A stretch of 6,155 nucleotides of DNA, from NCBI GenBank assembly GCA_038891515.1, contig JAWAEB010000088.1, positions 1-6,155 on the forward strand, in the 5' to 3' direction. Below, piece by piece: positions 1-5,671 of this stretch; positions within the stretch are counted from its first letter, which is position 1, and each line of letters starts with the position of its first letter. The position numbers were made by a program, and so were the translations under genes. The notes beneath the pieces are model-generated. The model was not told where the DNA came from, ran no database searches, and was given only the letters and a program-made list of their open reading frames with translations. Source of the DNA: HRBIN01 sp038891515 (lineage in GTDB: Archaea; Thermoproteota; Nitrososphaeria_A; Caldarchaeales; Caldarchaeaceae).

Positions 1-69
1 GTAGGAAACTCCTCCCCTGAACCGAGCCGTCGGGCTGTGGGTGATGGGGTTATCTTCGAAGCTGTTTAA
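1..69 (+). pseudogene. Possible C-terminal tail of a TnpB-like (IS200/IS605) protein, cut by the window edge
   Basis: The first plus-strand frame is open from base 1 to a TAA at 67-69 and would encode 22 residues, VGNSSPEPSRRAVGDGVIFE plus AV. No catalytic motif is inside the window. The assignment is only a resemblance: the low-complexity Ser/Pro/Gly/Glu-rich tail is like those that follow the RuvC and zinc-finger parts of TnpB proteins, and a compact hairpin (AGCC at 25-28, GTCG loop, GGCT at 33-36) lies inside the final codons, as expected where a TnpB guide RNA overlaps the gene's 3' end. It may equally be the end of an unrelated gene or chance open frame. The sequence left of the window would settle it. 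Confidence 0.22.
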
Positions 70-272
70 CTTCTCCGTGTCCCCCGCATCCATCCATATC
101 TCCCCCAAACCCCTCCATGGGGTCTGAGAGAGTTGTTGCTGTGGAGAAGCCCCACGCCCCCCCACAGCATCCCAAACATCCCCATGATGTCTGGGAAACA
201 TGTGTGGATGGTGCTAAGGACGTCATCCAGCATCTTCAGAATGTTATCCTGATGTCGTCCGTCCCCCTCCAC
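66..272 (-). CDS. Weak small ORF, unknown, possibly not a gene
   Basis: This minus-strand frame has a GTG at 272 and an internal ATG at 233, giving 68 or 55 residues and ending in TAA at 66-68. From the ATG the product begins MLDDVLSTIHTCFPDIMGMF, followed by a Gly/Leu/Trp-rich moderately hydrophobic stretch and a basic Arg-rich end. I recognise no family. There is a GGAGGGGG just after the GTG but about 30 bases before the ATG, so neither start has a well-placed ribosome binding site. One copy of the 21-base repeat (279-299) sits immediately upstream. The frame extends upstream only to a stop at 309-311. In-frame length alone does not exceed chance expectation in this GC-rich stretch, so this is listed for completeness. 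Confidence 0.12.
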   Translation of the reverse strand: MEGDGRHQDNILKMLDDVLSTIHTCFPDIMGMFGMLWGGVGLLHSNNSLRPHGGVWGRYGWMRGTRRS

Positions 273-278
273 ACATCT

Positions 279-557
279 GTCAGTCCGTGTGAACTGCCCA
301 GACGTGTTTCAGGAGCATCAAGCCTCAATGGCCTGTCCGTGCCTCTGCACGCCGCCGGCCCCGGTCAGTCCATGTGAACCGCCCCGGAAACCGGACACAT
401 ATAGTCAGTCCGTGTGAACTGCCCTACATGTGCAGGCCAGTCAGTCCCAGTGAACTGCCCCAGCCTGAGGGCGGCTTCGGCGTGCAGGACTTCGCGGACC
501 ACATCCGTCAGTCCCAGTGAACTGCCCGGATGCGTGGTCAGTCCGTGTGAACTGCCC
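279..557 (+). repeat. Cluster of six interspersed 21-base direct repeats
   Basis: Six copies lie at 279-299, 364-384, 404-424, 440-460, 507-527 and 537-557, all in the same orientation. The shared core is CAGTCCNNGTGAACTG, preceded by GT and followed by CCC. The two variable positions read GT in copies 1, 3 and 6, AT in copy 2 and CA in copies 4 and 5 (CAGTCCCAGTGAACTG). Copy 2 also has AACCG for AACTG. The unit has partial dyad symmetry (CAGT...ACTG). Spacers are 64, 19, 15, 46 and 9 bases long and unrelated in sequence, which excludes a CRISPR array and simple tandem duplication. Possible roles are protein-binding sites (iteron-like or operator-like) or a dispersed mobile repeat; the sequence does not decide. 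Confidence 0.88.
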
Positions 558-638
558 CAAGGCCTGTTTCCAGCCAAACCCTCCCCCGCCACCCCATAAC
601 GTTTCTAAGGGGTGGTCGCCTGCTATGGCGAGCTAAGG
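300..638. other. Intergenic GC-rich stretch with no supported gene
   Basis: Apart from the interspersed repeats, I see no convincing gene here. Short open frames on both strands run through the repeats, translating them in different frames, have no ribosome binding site and resemble no family. The only AT-rich spot is ACATATAG near 397-404, between repeat copies 2 and 3, which could be a chance TATA-like match. Positions 560-575 (AGGCCTGTTTCCAGCC) loosely echo the hairpin sequence at 663-679, suggesting a degenerate local duplication. Confidence 0.5.
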
Positions 639-679
639 AAAAAAAGGAGAAGGTTGGCTGGAAGGCCTATCCTCCAGCC
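639..679 (-). terminator. Hairpin plus T-run, probable transcription terminator (minus strand)
   Basis: Reading the minus strand, the inverted repeat GGCTGGA (679-673) and TCCAGCC (662-656) encloses a 10-base loop and is followed, after about ten pyrimidine-rich bases, by seven T residues (plus-strand A at 639-645). The hairpin begins within the stop codon of the small frame at 679-825. Archaeal termination usually needs only T-rich tracts, so the T-run preceded by CTTCTCC is the more meaningful part; the hairpin resembles an intrinsic terminator. This placement is the best argument that something is transcribed leftward through 679-825. Confidence 0.5.
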
Positions 680-825
680 TAGAAGAGCTGGTTGATGAGG
701 TGGAGGTGCAGCTCGTACCATCCATCAGGCTTACCACCAGATGGTAGCCTGACAGCGGGAAACTGCTGCTCCAGCCACCTCTCCAGCTCCATCTCCCCAT
801 ACAGGTCTCTTCTCGGTCTTCCCAT
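679..825 (-). CDS. Possible 48-residue protein of unknown function
   Basis: The frame starts with ATG at 825, preceded by a purine-rich GGTGGGGG that ends about six bases upstream, and ends in TAG at 679-681. An in-frame ATG at 927 would give 82 residues, but it follows CCCTTTTTTCC and has no ribosome binding site, so the inner start is preferred. The product begins with a basic MGRPRRDLYGEM segment, continues with a likely amphipathic helix (ELERWLEQQF) and ends in a His/Leu-rich tail. It has no cysteine pairs, signal peptide or membrane segment. I recognise no family. A hairpin and T-run follow directly, consistent with the end of a transcription unit, and the truncated pilin-like frame lies upstream on the same strand. 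It could be a small protein of the same element or a chance frame. Confidence 0.3.
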   Translation of the reverse strand: MGRPRRDLYGEMELERWLEQQFPAVRLPSGGKPDGWYELHLHLINQLF

Positions 826-929
826 CCCTGACCCCCACCATTCTCCGAGAGCCTGACCCGCGTCCTGCGGTAGACCCCCGGAGACAGCTCCGAGGGCCCC
901 GCCTCTGACAGCGGATGAGACCCCCATGG

Positions 930-935
930 AAAAAA
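930..935 (-). terminator. T-run after the pilin-like frame
   Basis: Reading the minus strand, CCACCC is followed by six T residues about 32 bases after the TAA of the pilin-like frame. Short T-tracts are sufficient for termination by archaeal RNA polymerase, so this may end that gene's transcript. No hairpin is evident. The tract also makes the ATG at 927 an unlikely translation start. Confidence 0.3.
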
Positions 936-966
936 GGGTGGGGAGTTTGGTGTATGTCGTCTGGTG

Positions 967-1251
967 TTAGATGAATCCCAGTAGGATTGGTAGGACTAGA
1001 TAGATTGTCGCCAGAGCCATCGCACCGCCTATCACCAGCCTAGCTCCTATGAACTCCTGCCGCAGTCCCAAGGCCAGCAGGAGACCAATCGCCACCATAC
1101 CCACCCCTATCACTGTGATGATAGGAGTGAGGATTTCAATGATTTGGACTATGATGCCTCTAATCGCCTGAGCTATCTGCTGCCCTATCCCGCCTCCATC
1201 GATGGCATGGGCTGGAGAAAACGCTGTAGCCAGCAGAGATAGAGAGGTGGT
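967..1251 (-). pseudogene. 5'-truncated two-helix secreted/membrane protein, VirB2/TrbC (CedA1/TedC)-type pilin candidate
   Basis: The minus-strand frame is open from 1251, just after a TGA at 1254-1252, to TAA at 969-967, but its first part has no ATG, GTG or TTG. It reads as the hydrophobic core and cleavage site of a signal peptide (LSLLATAFSPAHA, with A-H-A before IDGGG at about 1205), then a 78-residue mature protein. This has an amphipathic start (GIGQQIAQAIRGIIVQIIEI), a first membrane helix (about mature residues 22-45), a short polar loop (GLRQEFIGAR) and a second helix running to the C-terminus. Signal peptide, two helices and a short positively charged loop are the layout of VirB2/TrbC conjugative pilins; archaeal CedA1 and TedC DNA-import pilins share that fold. 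Only the initiator and n-region of the signal peptide are missing, replaced by transposase sequence. The family call is by architecture and general sequence feel, not by an alignment; another small membrane protein is possible. Confidence 0.55.
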
Positions 1252-1400
1252 TCAGGGAGCTTAGGGACAGGACCAGAAGATTCTACAACAACATAAACTC
1301 CAAGAAGGTAAAGAGCATAGAAGAGATAGCATCAGCCATAGCCCTAATACACAACACACTACTCAACACCCAAAGGGAAGGAGGTGTAATACTTGGTTGA
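1230..1400 (+). pseudogene. 3' remnant of a DDE-type insertion-sequence transposase gene
   Basis: The plus-strand frame is open from 1230 (after TAG at 1227-1229) to TGA at 1398-1400 and has no usable start. From about 1239 it reads IERWFRELRDRTRRFYNNIN, then a KKVKSIEEIASAIALIHN helix and a short polar tail. The pattern, a Glu followed by R-W/F-F and then K/R-D-R-T-R-R-F, is typical of the segment around the last catalytic Glu of the DDE/RNase H-fold in IS transposases, where it precedes a C-terminal helix. The exact IS family cannot be fixed from this piece. The D-D part and left end are gone. The stop lies eight bases from the end of the dsrE-like gene, so the IS right end must be within or very close to that gene's 3' boundary. 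No terminal inverted repeat can be identified because the other end is missing. Confidence 0.6.
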
Positions 1401-1407
1401 CAGTACC

Positions 1408-1758
1408 CTAGAAGGTGACTATGGCCAATCCATGCTCCACGGCTTCTGCCATGACTGCAGCTGTGTCATCTTCCATCACTAGGCTTTTGTCTATCTTGTC
1501 TTGTAGTCCGTAAACACGTATATTTCCAGCACATGCCGAGACCTGCACACCTACTTCCTTAAGGGTTTTGAGCCATTCCTCCACCGATGAATAGATGATG
1601 TTCTCCCTGTCTAGGAGAAGGACACCAGGCCCAACTAGGAAGACTCTAACAGTGTCCAACATCTTCCCACGCTTGAGGTTTCGTGCAGCCCTCAGACCCT
1701 GCCTAGCTTTCTCAAACTCAGCTGGGCCCGAGATGATGACAACCAATAGCCCCTTCAC
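1408..1758 (-). CDS. DsrE/DsrF-like small protein
   Basis: The product is a 116-residue soluble protein of the DsrE/DsrF/TusD-like superfamily. These are small Rossmann-like alpha/beta proteins, some carrying sulfur as a persulfide on a conserved cysteine and others of unknown role. The frame shows the usual order: an N-terminal hydrophobic strand (KGLLVVIISGP, residues 2-12), a helix with KARQGLRAARN, a second strand VRVFLVGPGVLLLD (37-50), a helix (about 57-70), a strand ending in a cysteine motif (VQVSACAGNIRVYGL, Cys76) and a last strand AIVTF. Cys76 is the only cysteine and sits where sulfur-relay relatives carry theirs. The GTG start at 1758 is chosen because of the strong Shine-Dalgarno upstream and because the hydrophobic first strand begins there. 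Its C-terminus is natural for the family, so the adjacent transposon remnant has not obviously altered it. The substrate or partner is unknown. Confidence 0.85.
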   Translation of the reverse strand: MKGLLVVIISGPAEFEKARQGLRAARNLKRGKMLDTVRVFLVGPGVLLLDRENIIYSSVEEWLKTLKEVGVQVSACAGNIRVYGLQDKIDKSLVMEDDTAAVMAEAVEHGLAIVTF

Positions 1759-1764
1759 AGCCAG

Positions 1765-1773
1765 CCCCTCCTC
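1765..1773 (-). promoter_or_regulatory. Shine-Dalgarno site overlapping the transporter stop codon
   Basis: The minus strand reads GAGGAGGGG here, with GGAGG eight bases before the GTG start at 1758. Its first two bases are part of the TGA stop of the upstream transporter gene (1774-1772). This decides the start of the dsrE-like gene and implies translational coupling within one transcript. Confidence 0.65.
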
Positions 1774-2692
1774 ACTTGGCTATGCCCAGCTGGGTCAGCC
1801 TAACCCCTACTAATGCAGCTGCCATCCCCAGAACTACGGTGGCAGTGAGAGGCTCTCCCAAGAAGATTATGGAGAGGGTTGCGGCTGCCACCGGACTTAC
1901 GAAGAAAAACGCGCCAGCTCCAACGGCCTTCATCCTCTTAAGGGATAGGTAGAATAGCAGGTTTCCGGTGGTTACTGCTACGCCCCAGTACGCCACAAGC
2001 GCCAAGTCTGTCGGGGACGATGTCATTATACCATCGAGCCCCGAGACCGCGTAGGTGACGTATGCGAGGAGTAGGGAGCCTATCAGGGCTCCCAATAGCG
2101 AGATCGATAGAGCGTCGTAACTTCTCATCAGATACCTTCCCGCCACGGCGTATAAGGATGCCACTAGAGCGCCAAGAGCCGACAGGGATGTGCCTACTAC
2201 GGAGACAGGGCCGCCCCCATAGCCACCCACAAGTAGCACCAGCCCAGTGAAAGCGAGCGCTATACCTGCATAGCTTACCAGTCTAAGACGCTCATCCAGT
2301 AGAGCCCTAGAGAGTAGGGCAATTAGAATGGGTGATGAGCCCACTATGATGGCGTTGAGTGATGCCGGTATGAACGATAGGGCGGTGTATGATAATATGG
2401 GGTAGAGGCCGTACTGTAGACCGCCAGCCGCTCCTGCTATAGCCAAACCTCTCCTGCCCAGCTTCCATAAACTGCTCAAACGGTGACTCGGCGTCATCAC
2501 CATAACCAGCATCACCATTCCTATACAAGTGCTCAGAAAGGCTATGTGGAGTGAGTTCATATGTCTGTCTCCAGCTCCTAGAATGTATCTGATCACAGGG
2601 TGACCTGAGCCCCAAAGTATCCCCGCAGCTGTTAGATAGAGGTACTCGATACGGAACAACTTCCCCACCGAAACCCTAGCCAACAGACACAT
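1772..2692 (-). CDS. EamA/DMT-superfamily transporter, ten membrane helices
   Basis: The product is an inner-membrane carrier of the drug/metabolite transporter superfamily (EamA type), whose members export or exchange amino acids, metabolites or toxic small molecules. The 306 residues form two EamA halves of about five helices each, roughly residues 15-158 and 162-303. Each half has the family's characteristic late segment: SSPILIALLSRALLDERLRL at 119-138 and SPVAAATLSIIFLGEPLT at 266-283. Length is normal for the family. The ATG at 2692 overlaps the leuS stop by 17 bases and lacks a ribosome binding site. A GTG at 2668 (residue 9), with AGGG (2677-2674) five bases upstream, is at least as plausible and would place the start eight bases past the leuS stop. 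The gene sits between leuS and the dsrE-like gene, so it is likely co-transcribed with leuS. Its substrate cannot be read from the sequence; an amino acid would fit the neighbour but is a guess. Confidence 0.93.
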   Translation of the reverse strand: MCLLARVSVGKLFRIEYLYLTAAGILWGSGHPVIRYILGAGDRHMNSLHIAFLSTCIGMVMLVMVMTPSHRLSSLWKLGRRGLAIAGAAGGLQYGLYPILSYTALSFIPASLNAIIVGSSPILIALLSRALLDERLRLVSYAGIALAFTGLVLLVGGYGGGPVSVVGTSLSALGALVASLYAVAGRYLMRSYDALSISLLGALIGSLLLAYVTYAVSGLDGIMTSSPTDLALVAYWGVAVTTGNLLFYLSLKRMKAVGAGAFFFVSPVAAATLSIIFLGEPLTATVVLGMAAALVGVRLTQLGIAK

Positions 2693-5609
2693 ATAGGGCG
2701 GGCCTCAGTGGGAGGGCTGAGGCAGCTTTTCCAACCGGGTCCCGGCCAGCACTCTCGCTCTCCGGAATCACAGTAACAGGAATTTTCAGATCGCCCTCCA
2801 GTAGCTTGGCAGCCTCACTGCAGATATATCCATCCATACCCAACAGATCGGCCACTATACTCGATGGGTCCCCGAATCCGGCTACCTCACTGTATCGCTT
2901 GATCTTCTCCTCGTATCTATGTATGATATCAATGATTTTGGTAACAAGTGTGCTGAGCTGCCTCTTCCTATCATCGTATTTCTTGGCAGCTGCCCTCACG
3001 GCCTCTCCCAACTCCAACCCAATTATGCTTCTAGCTAACCCCACCTTCCACTCGTCCGCCTTGTAGATGAGGATTTCCTTAATCTCCCCCTTCACCACTT
3101 TCAGAATCTCCCTCACGTCATCAATTAAGTCCCTCATAGCCTCCTCCACCATTACGGCCTCCAAATCTACCATGCTTGGGTCAAAATCCGGCCAGTGCTC
3201 GGCTGAGATGAACCCCGTTTTACCCAACTTTCTCCAAGCCTCCTCCGCCGTGAATGGTGCGAAGGGTGCCAACACTTTGATCCAATTCTCCAGAAACATC
3301 CTACCCATGCGCCCTCCTCCTCTCCTCAGCCACCACCTCCATATGTTGAGCATGCCATAGACCACCTCTCCGGCGGCCGTCCTGGTCTTCATCCGCTCCA
3401 TGGCCTCAGTTACCTTTTTCACAGTCAAGTGCATCATAGATACCAACCACTCATCCGCTCCGCCGCTGCCGATCTCGCCGCTTCGCCCCACTATTTCCAA
3501 AAAGTTGGTAAGGAAGTTCCTCACTTCTATAACGTTTTTCTCCCGCCAGTCAGGATCATCCAAGTCCTCAGCGCTGAGGAGTAGAGTTAGGCGTGTAGCA
3601 TCAGCACCATACTTGGCAATCGCCTGCTTGAGTGAAATGAAGTTACCTCTGCTCTTTGACATCTTTGAGCCCTCTATCGAGATGAGGCCGTTAACACTAA
3701 CTCCCCTAGGCCATAGGTGTCTGGGGAATATTCCAGTGTGGTGGAAGAGGTAGAAGGTTAGGTGGTTTGGGACTAGGTCTTTGGCCGAGACCCTTAGGTC
3801 TACGGGATACCAGTAGCTAAATTCATCCCTCATCTTTTCGAGGATATCGCGGGGAACACCCGTTTTTTCCGACAATTCCGTCGCATCCCCCTCTCCTAGG
3901 AATATGTAGCCGAAAGCATCGGGTGTAATCTTCTCGGACAGTGACTTGTCAGCGTTGAGGTATTTGCTGACAGTGTAGAGGGCAGGGTAGATGGTTGAGT
4001 CGCTTAGAGTCTCCACAATCCAGGATTCGTCCCATGGTAGGCTTGTCCCTAGGCCACTCTTCCGTGTACAGGCCCAATCCCTCAGCCACTCCACTACATT
4101 TAGAAACCACTGGCGAGCAGCCGGGGGATACACGTTCATAGCGTGAATGAGGTTACGGACCTCATCCTTCCACCCCTCGTCGGAGAATCTGAGGAACCAC
4201 TGGTCCTCCACAACCTTGACCACGCATTCGTCCCCCGACCTACAGACAACCTTCCCGGACAGATCATATATGACAGCTCCATCACGCTTACTGACAAGCC
4301 TCTCAGTCACAGCCTTGCGTGCTTGGGATACTGTAAGCCCGCCATATTCACCGAGCCACTCTTTCATCAAGCCTTTGTGAAACTCTTCCGAGTAGATTTC
4401 GCGGGTCACATCCTCAAGCCGCTCATCCATCTGGTCCAATATTCCCAGCTTCTCAACAACGCCGACAGCGGGAAATTCGCCGTACCCAGCTAGAGAAATA
4501 ATGGAGACGGGCTTGAGACCAGACACCTTATCCGCTGTTATTCCATATTGTTGGATAAGCTCAGGTCTGCTCTGCAGCTCCTTCAAAGCCACGTAGTCAT
4601 AGGGCGCGTGGGCTGGAACACTGTAGACAACGCCAGTTCCAACAGCTGGGTCGACGAAGCGGGCTGGAAGTATCGGTATCTCCGCACCGGTTATGGGGAC
4701 TACACAGCTCTTGCCTATCAGTTCCTCAGGCGAGACGCTGCTCAAGACCTCCAGTCCATCCCACTGGTAGTTCAGCTTCTCTGCAGCCCTCCTGCTGACT
4801 ATCATCTTGGTTCCGGCATGCTCTATCCTGACGTACTCAGCCTCTGGGTTGACCCAGAGATTGGTGGCTCCGAAAATAGTCTCAGGCCTTAATGTGGCCG
4901 CTGCAAGCTTGTACTCGCCGAAGCTGAAGTAGACGAGGGTATATTCCTCGGGATAAATTCCCTCTCCGCTCAACCTATCATGGTCTCCGGTAGCGCTCAT
5001 ACATGCTGGGCACCAGACCACGGGATGCCTACCCATAACCACAAGCCCCCGCTTCTTCAGCGTCTCATACTGCCAAGTGATGAACTTGCTGTAGTAGGGA
5101 TGGAGGCTCGTGGTGTAAAACTCTCTGCTCCAATCCACGGACCACCCCATCATATCGACTATCTCCCTGTTCTCAGCGGTGTAGTAAGCGCAGATAAAGG
5201 GTGGATGCTGGAACAGAGGAATTAAGTCTTCCGGGACACCATCCATCTCTCTCAACATCCTAATGACGCTCTCATCTCCCCTTCTCAGTCTCTCACTAGT
5301 ACCAGCCACTGCCTCACCTGTCCAGTGCCACGCCCACGGGAAGAGAACGTTGAAACCCCTCATCCTCTTGTACCTAGCTATAGCGTCACCGCGTGTGAAT
5401 GTGTAACCGTGTCCCAGATGTAATGGACCGTTCTGGTATGAGTATGGCACGCAGACGAAGAATTTGGTTTTCGAGCTATCGGGCCTAGCCTCAAAAAGTC
5501 CGGCGCTCTTCCACCTAACCATCCACTCCACCTCATAGCCCGCAGGTGTTGAGTGGATCTGCTTAGAGCCTAGCTCGATGCCGCGAGCCACCAGATCTAG
5601 CCGCTCCAA
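2676..5609 (-). CDS. leuS: Leucyl-tRNA synthetase, archaeal/eukaryotic type
   Basis: This cytoplasmic class I enzyme attaches leucine to tRNA-Leu using ATP. The 977-residue frame has the full archaeal order. A Rossmann catalytic half carries the HIGH motif as HLGH (residues 64-67). A CP1 editing domain (about 225-400) carries TLRPET (239-244) and HAPYDYVAL with the conserved editing Asp338. The second catalytic half contains LGTSLPWDESWIVETLSDST (520-539) and KMSKS (649-653). An anticodon-binding helical domain follows (about 715-830), then the archaeal C-terminal domain ending in PLRPALYVSVG. CxxC at 200-203 and Cys456/Cys462 could bind zinc. Family similarity begins near residue 25 (YEVEWMVRWKSAGLFE), so the first twenty or so residues are variable. 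The only in-frame starts before that region are TTG at 5609, used here, and GTG at 5591; an ATG at residue 30 is too late. Spacing to a GAGGGA next to the TTG is too short for a good Shine-Dalgarno, so the true start is uncertain. Own promoter likely in the upstream gap. Confidence 0.97.
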   Translation of the reverse strand: MERLDLVARGIELGSKQIHSTPAGYEVEWMVRWKSAGLFEARPDSSKTKFFVCVPYSYQNGPLHLGHGYTFTRGDAIARYKRMRGFNVLFPWAWHWTGEAVAGTSERLRRGDESVIRMLREMDGVPEDLIPLFQHPPFICAYYTAENREIVDMMGWSVDWSREFYTTSLHPYYSKFITWQYETLKKRGLVVMGRHPVVWCPACMSATGDHDRLSGEGIYPEEYTLVYFSFGEYKLAAATLRPETIFGATNLWVNPEAEYVRIEHAGTKMIVSRRAAEKLNYQWDGLEVLSSVSPEELIGKSCVVPITGAEIPILPARFVDPAVGTGVVYSVPAHAPYDYVALKELQSRPELIQQYGITADKVSGLKPVSIISLAGYGEFPAVGVVEKLGILDQMDERLEDVTREIYSEEFHKGLMKEWLGEYGGLTVSQARKAVTERLVSKRDGAVIYDLSGKVVCRSGDECVVKVVEDQWFLRFSDEGWKDEVRNLIHAMNVYPPAARQWFLNVVEWLRDWACTRKSGLGTSLPWDESWIVETLSDSTIYPALYTVSKYLNADKSLSEKITPDAFGYIFLGEGDATELSEKTGVPRDILEKMRDEFSYWYPVDLRVSAKDLVPNHLTFYLFHHTGIFPRHLWPRGVSVNGLISIEGSKMSKSRGNFISLKQAIAKYGADATRLTLLLSAEDLDDPDWREKNVIEVRNFLTNFLEIVGRSGEIGSGGADEWLVSMMHLTVKKVTEAMERMKTRTAAGEVVYGMLNIWRWWLRRGGGRMGRMFLENWIKVLAPFAPFTAEEAWRKLGKTGFISAEHWPDFDPSMVDLEAVMVEEAMRDLIDDVREILKVVKGEIKEILIYKADEWKVGLARSIIGLELGEAVRAAAKKYDDRKRQLSTLVTKIIDIIHRYEEKIKRYSEVAGFGDPSSIVADLLGMDGYICSEAAKLLEGDLKIPVTVIPESESAGRDPVGKAASALPLRPALYVSVG

Positions 5610-5648
5610 TCCCTCGGCTACCCCTTCAGCCCCTCATCAAGGAATGCC

Positions 5649-5655
5649 AATATAA
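5649..5655 (-). promoter_or_regulatory. TATA-like box of the leuS promoter
   Basis: In the 62-base gap between the upstream oxidoreductase stop and the leuS start, the minus strand reads CTTATATTGG, an archaeal TATA-box-like element in otherwise GC-richer DNA. Archaeal transcription usually starts about 22-27 bases downstream, i.e. around 5627, leaving a leader of roughly 17 bases to the TTG start. A clear BRE is not obvious. The element suggests that leuS begins its own transcription unit even though the oxidoreductase gene reads the same way. Confidence 0.5.
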
Positions 5656-5671
5656 GAGTTACACTATATTG

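Noticed and set aside
279..557. CRISPR array
   Set aside because: Spacers between the repeats range from 9 to 64 bases and the 21-base unit is shorter than usual CRISPR repeats; no cas gene is in the window.
365..599. Two short overlapping frames (minus 592-365 and plus 414-599) as genes
   Set aside because: Both consist largely of the translated DNA repeat, with the repeat read in different frames, no ribosome binding site and no recognisable family.
685..757. C/D box small RNA on the plus strand
   Set aside because: A TGATGA and a CTGA flanked by GCTG/CAGC are present, but the C box lacks its leading purine, no good C' and D' boxes lie between them, and the stretch falls inside the possible small ORF on the other strand.
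826..927. Longer 82-residue version of the small ORF starting at ATG 927
   Set aside because: The ATG follows a pyrimidine tract with six T residues and no ribosome binding site, and the added residues are low-complexity Gly/Ala/Ser; the ATG at 825 has a better upstream sequence.
2806..3753. Plus-strand open frames of 86-117 residues opposite leuS
   Set aside because: They are antisense shadows of the strongly supported leucyl-tRNA synthetase gene, with no ribosome binding sites or family features.
5575..5628. A genuine tRNA-Leu or tRNA-Ser gene overlapping the leuS start
   Set aside because: The D-arm-like part is convincing, but no T-arm (GGTTCRANTCC), no matching 3' acceptor strand and no paired anticodon stem are found within 150 bases; the region also encodes the synthetase.
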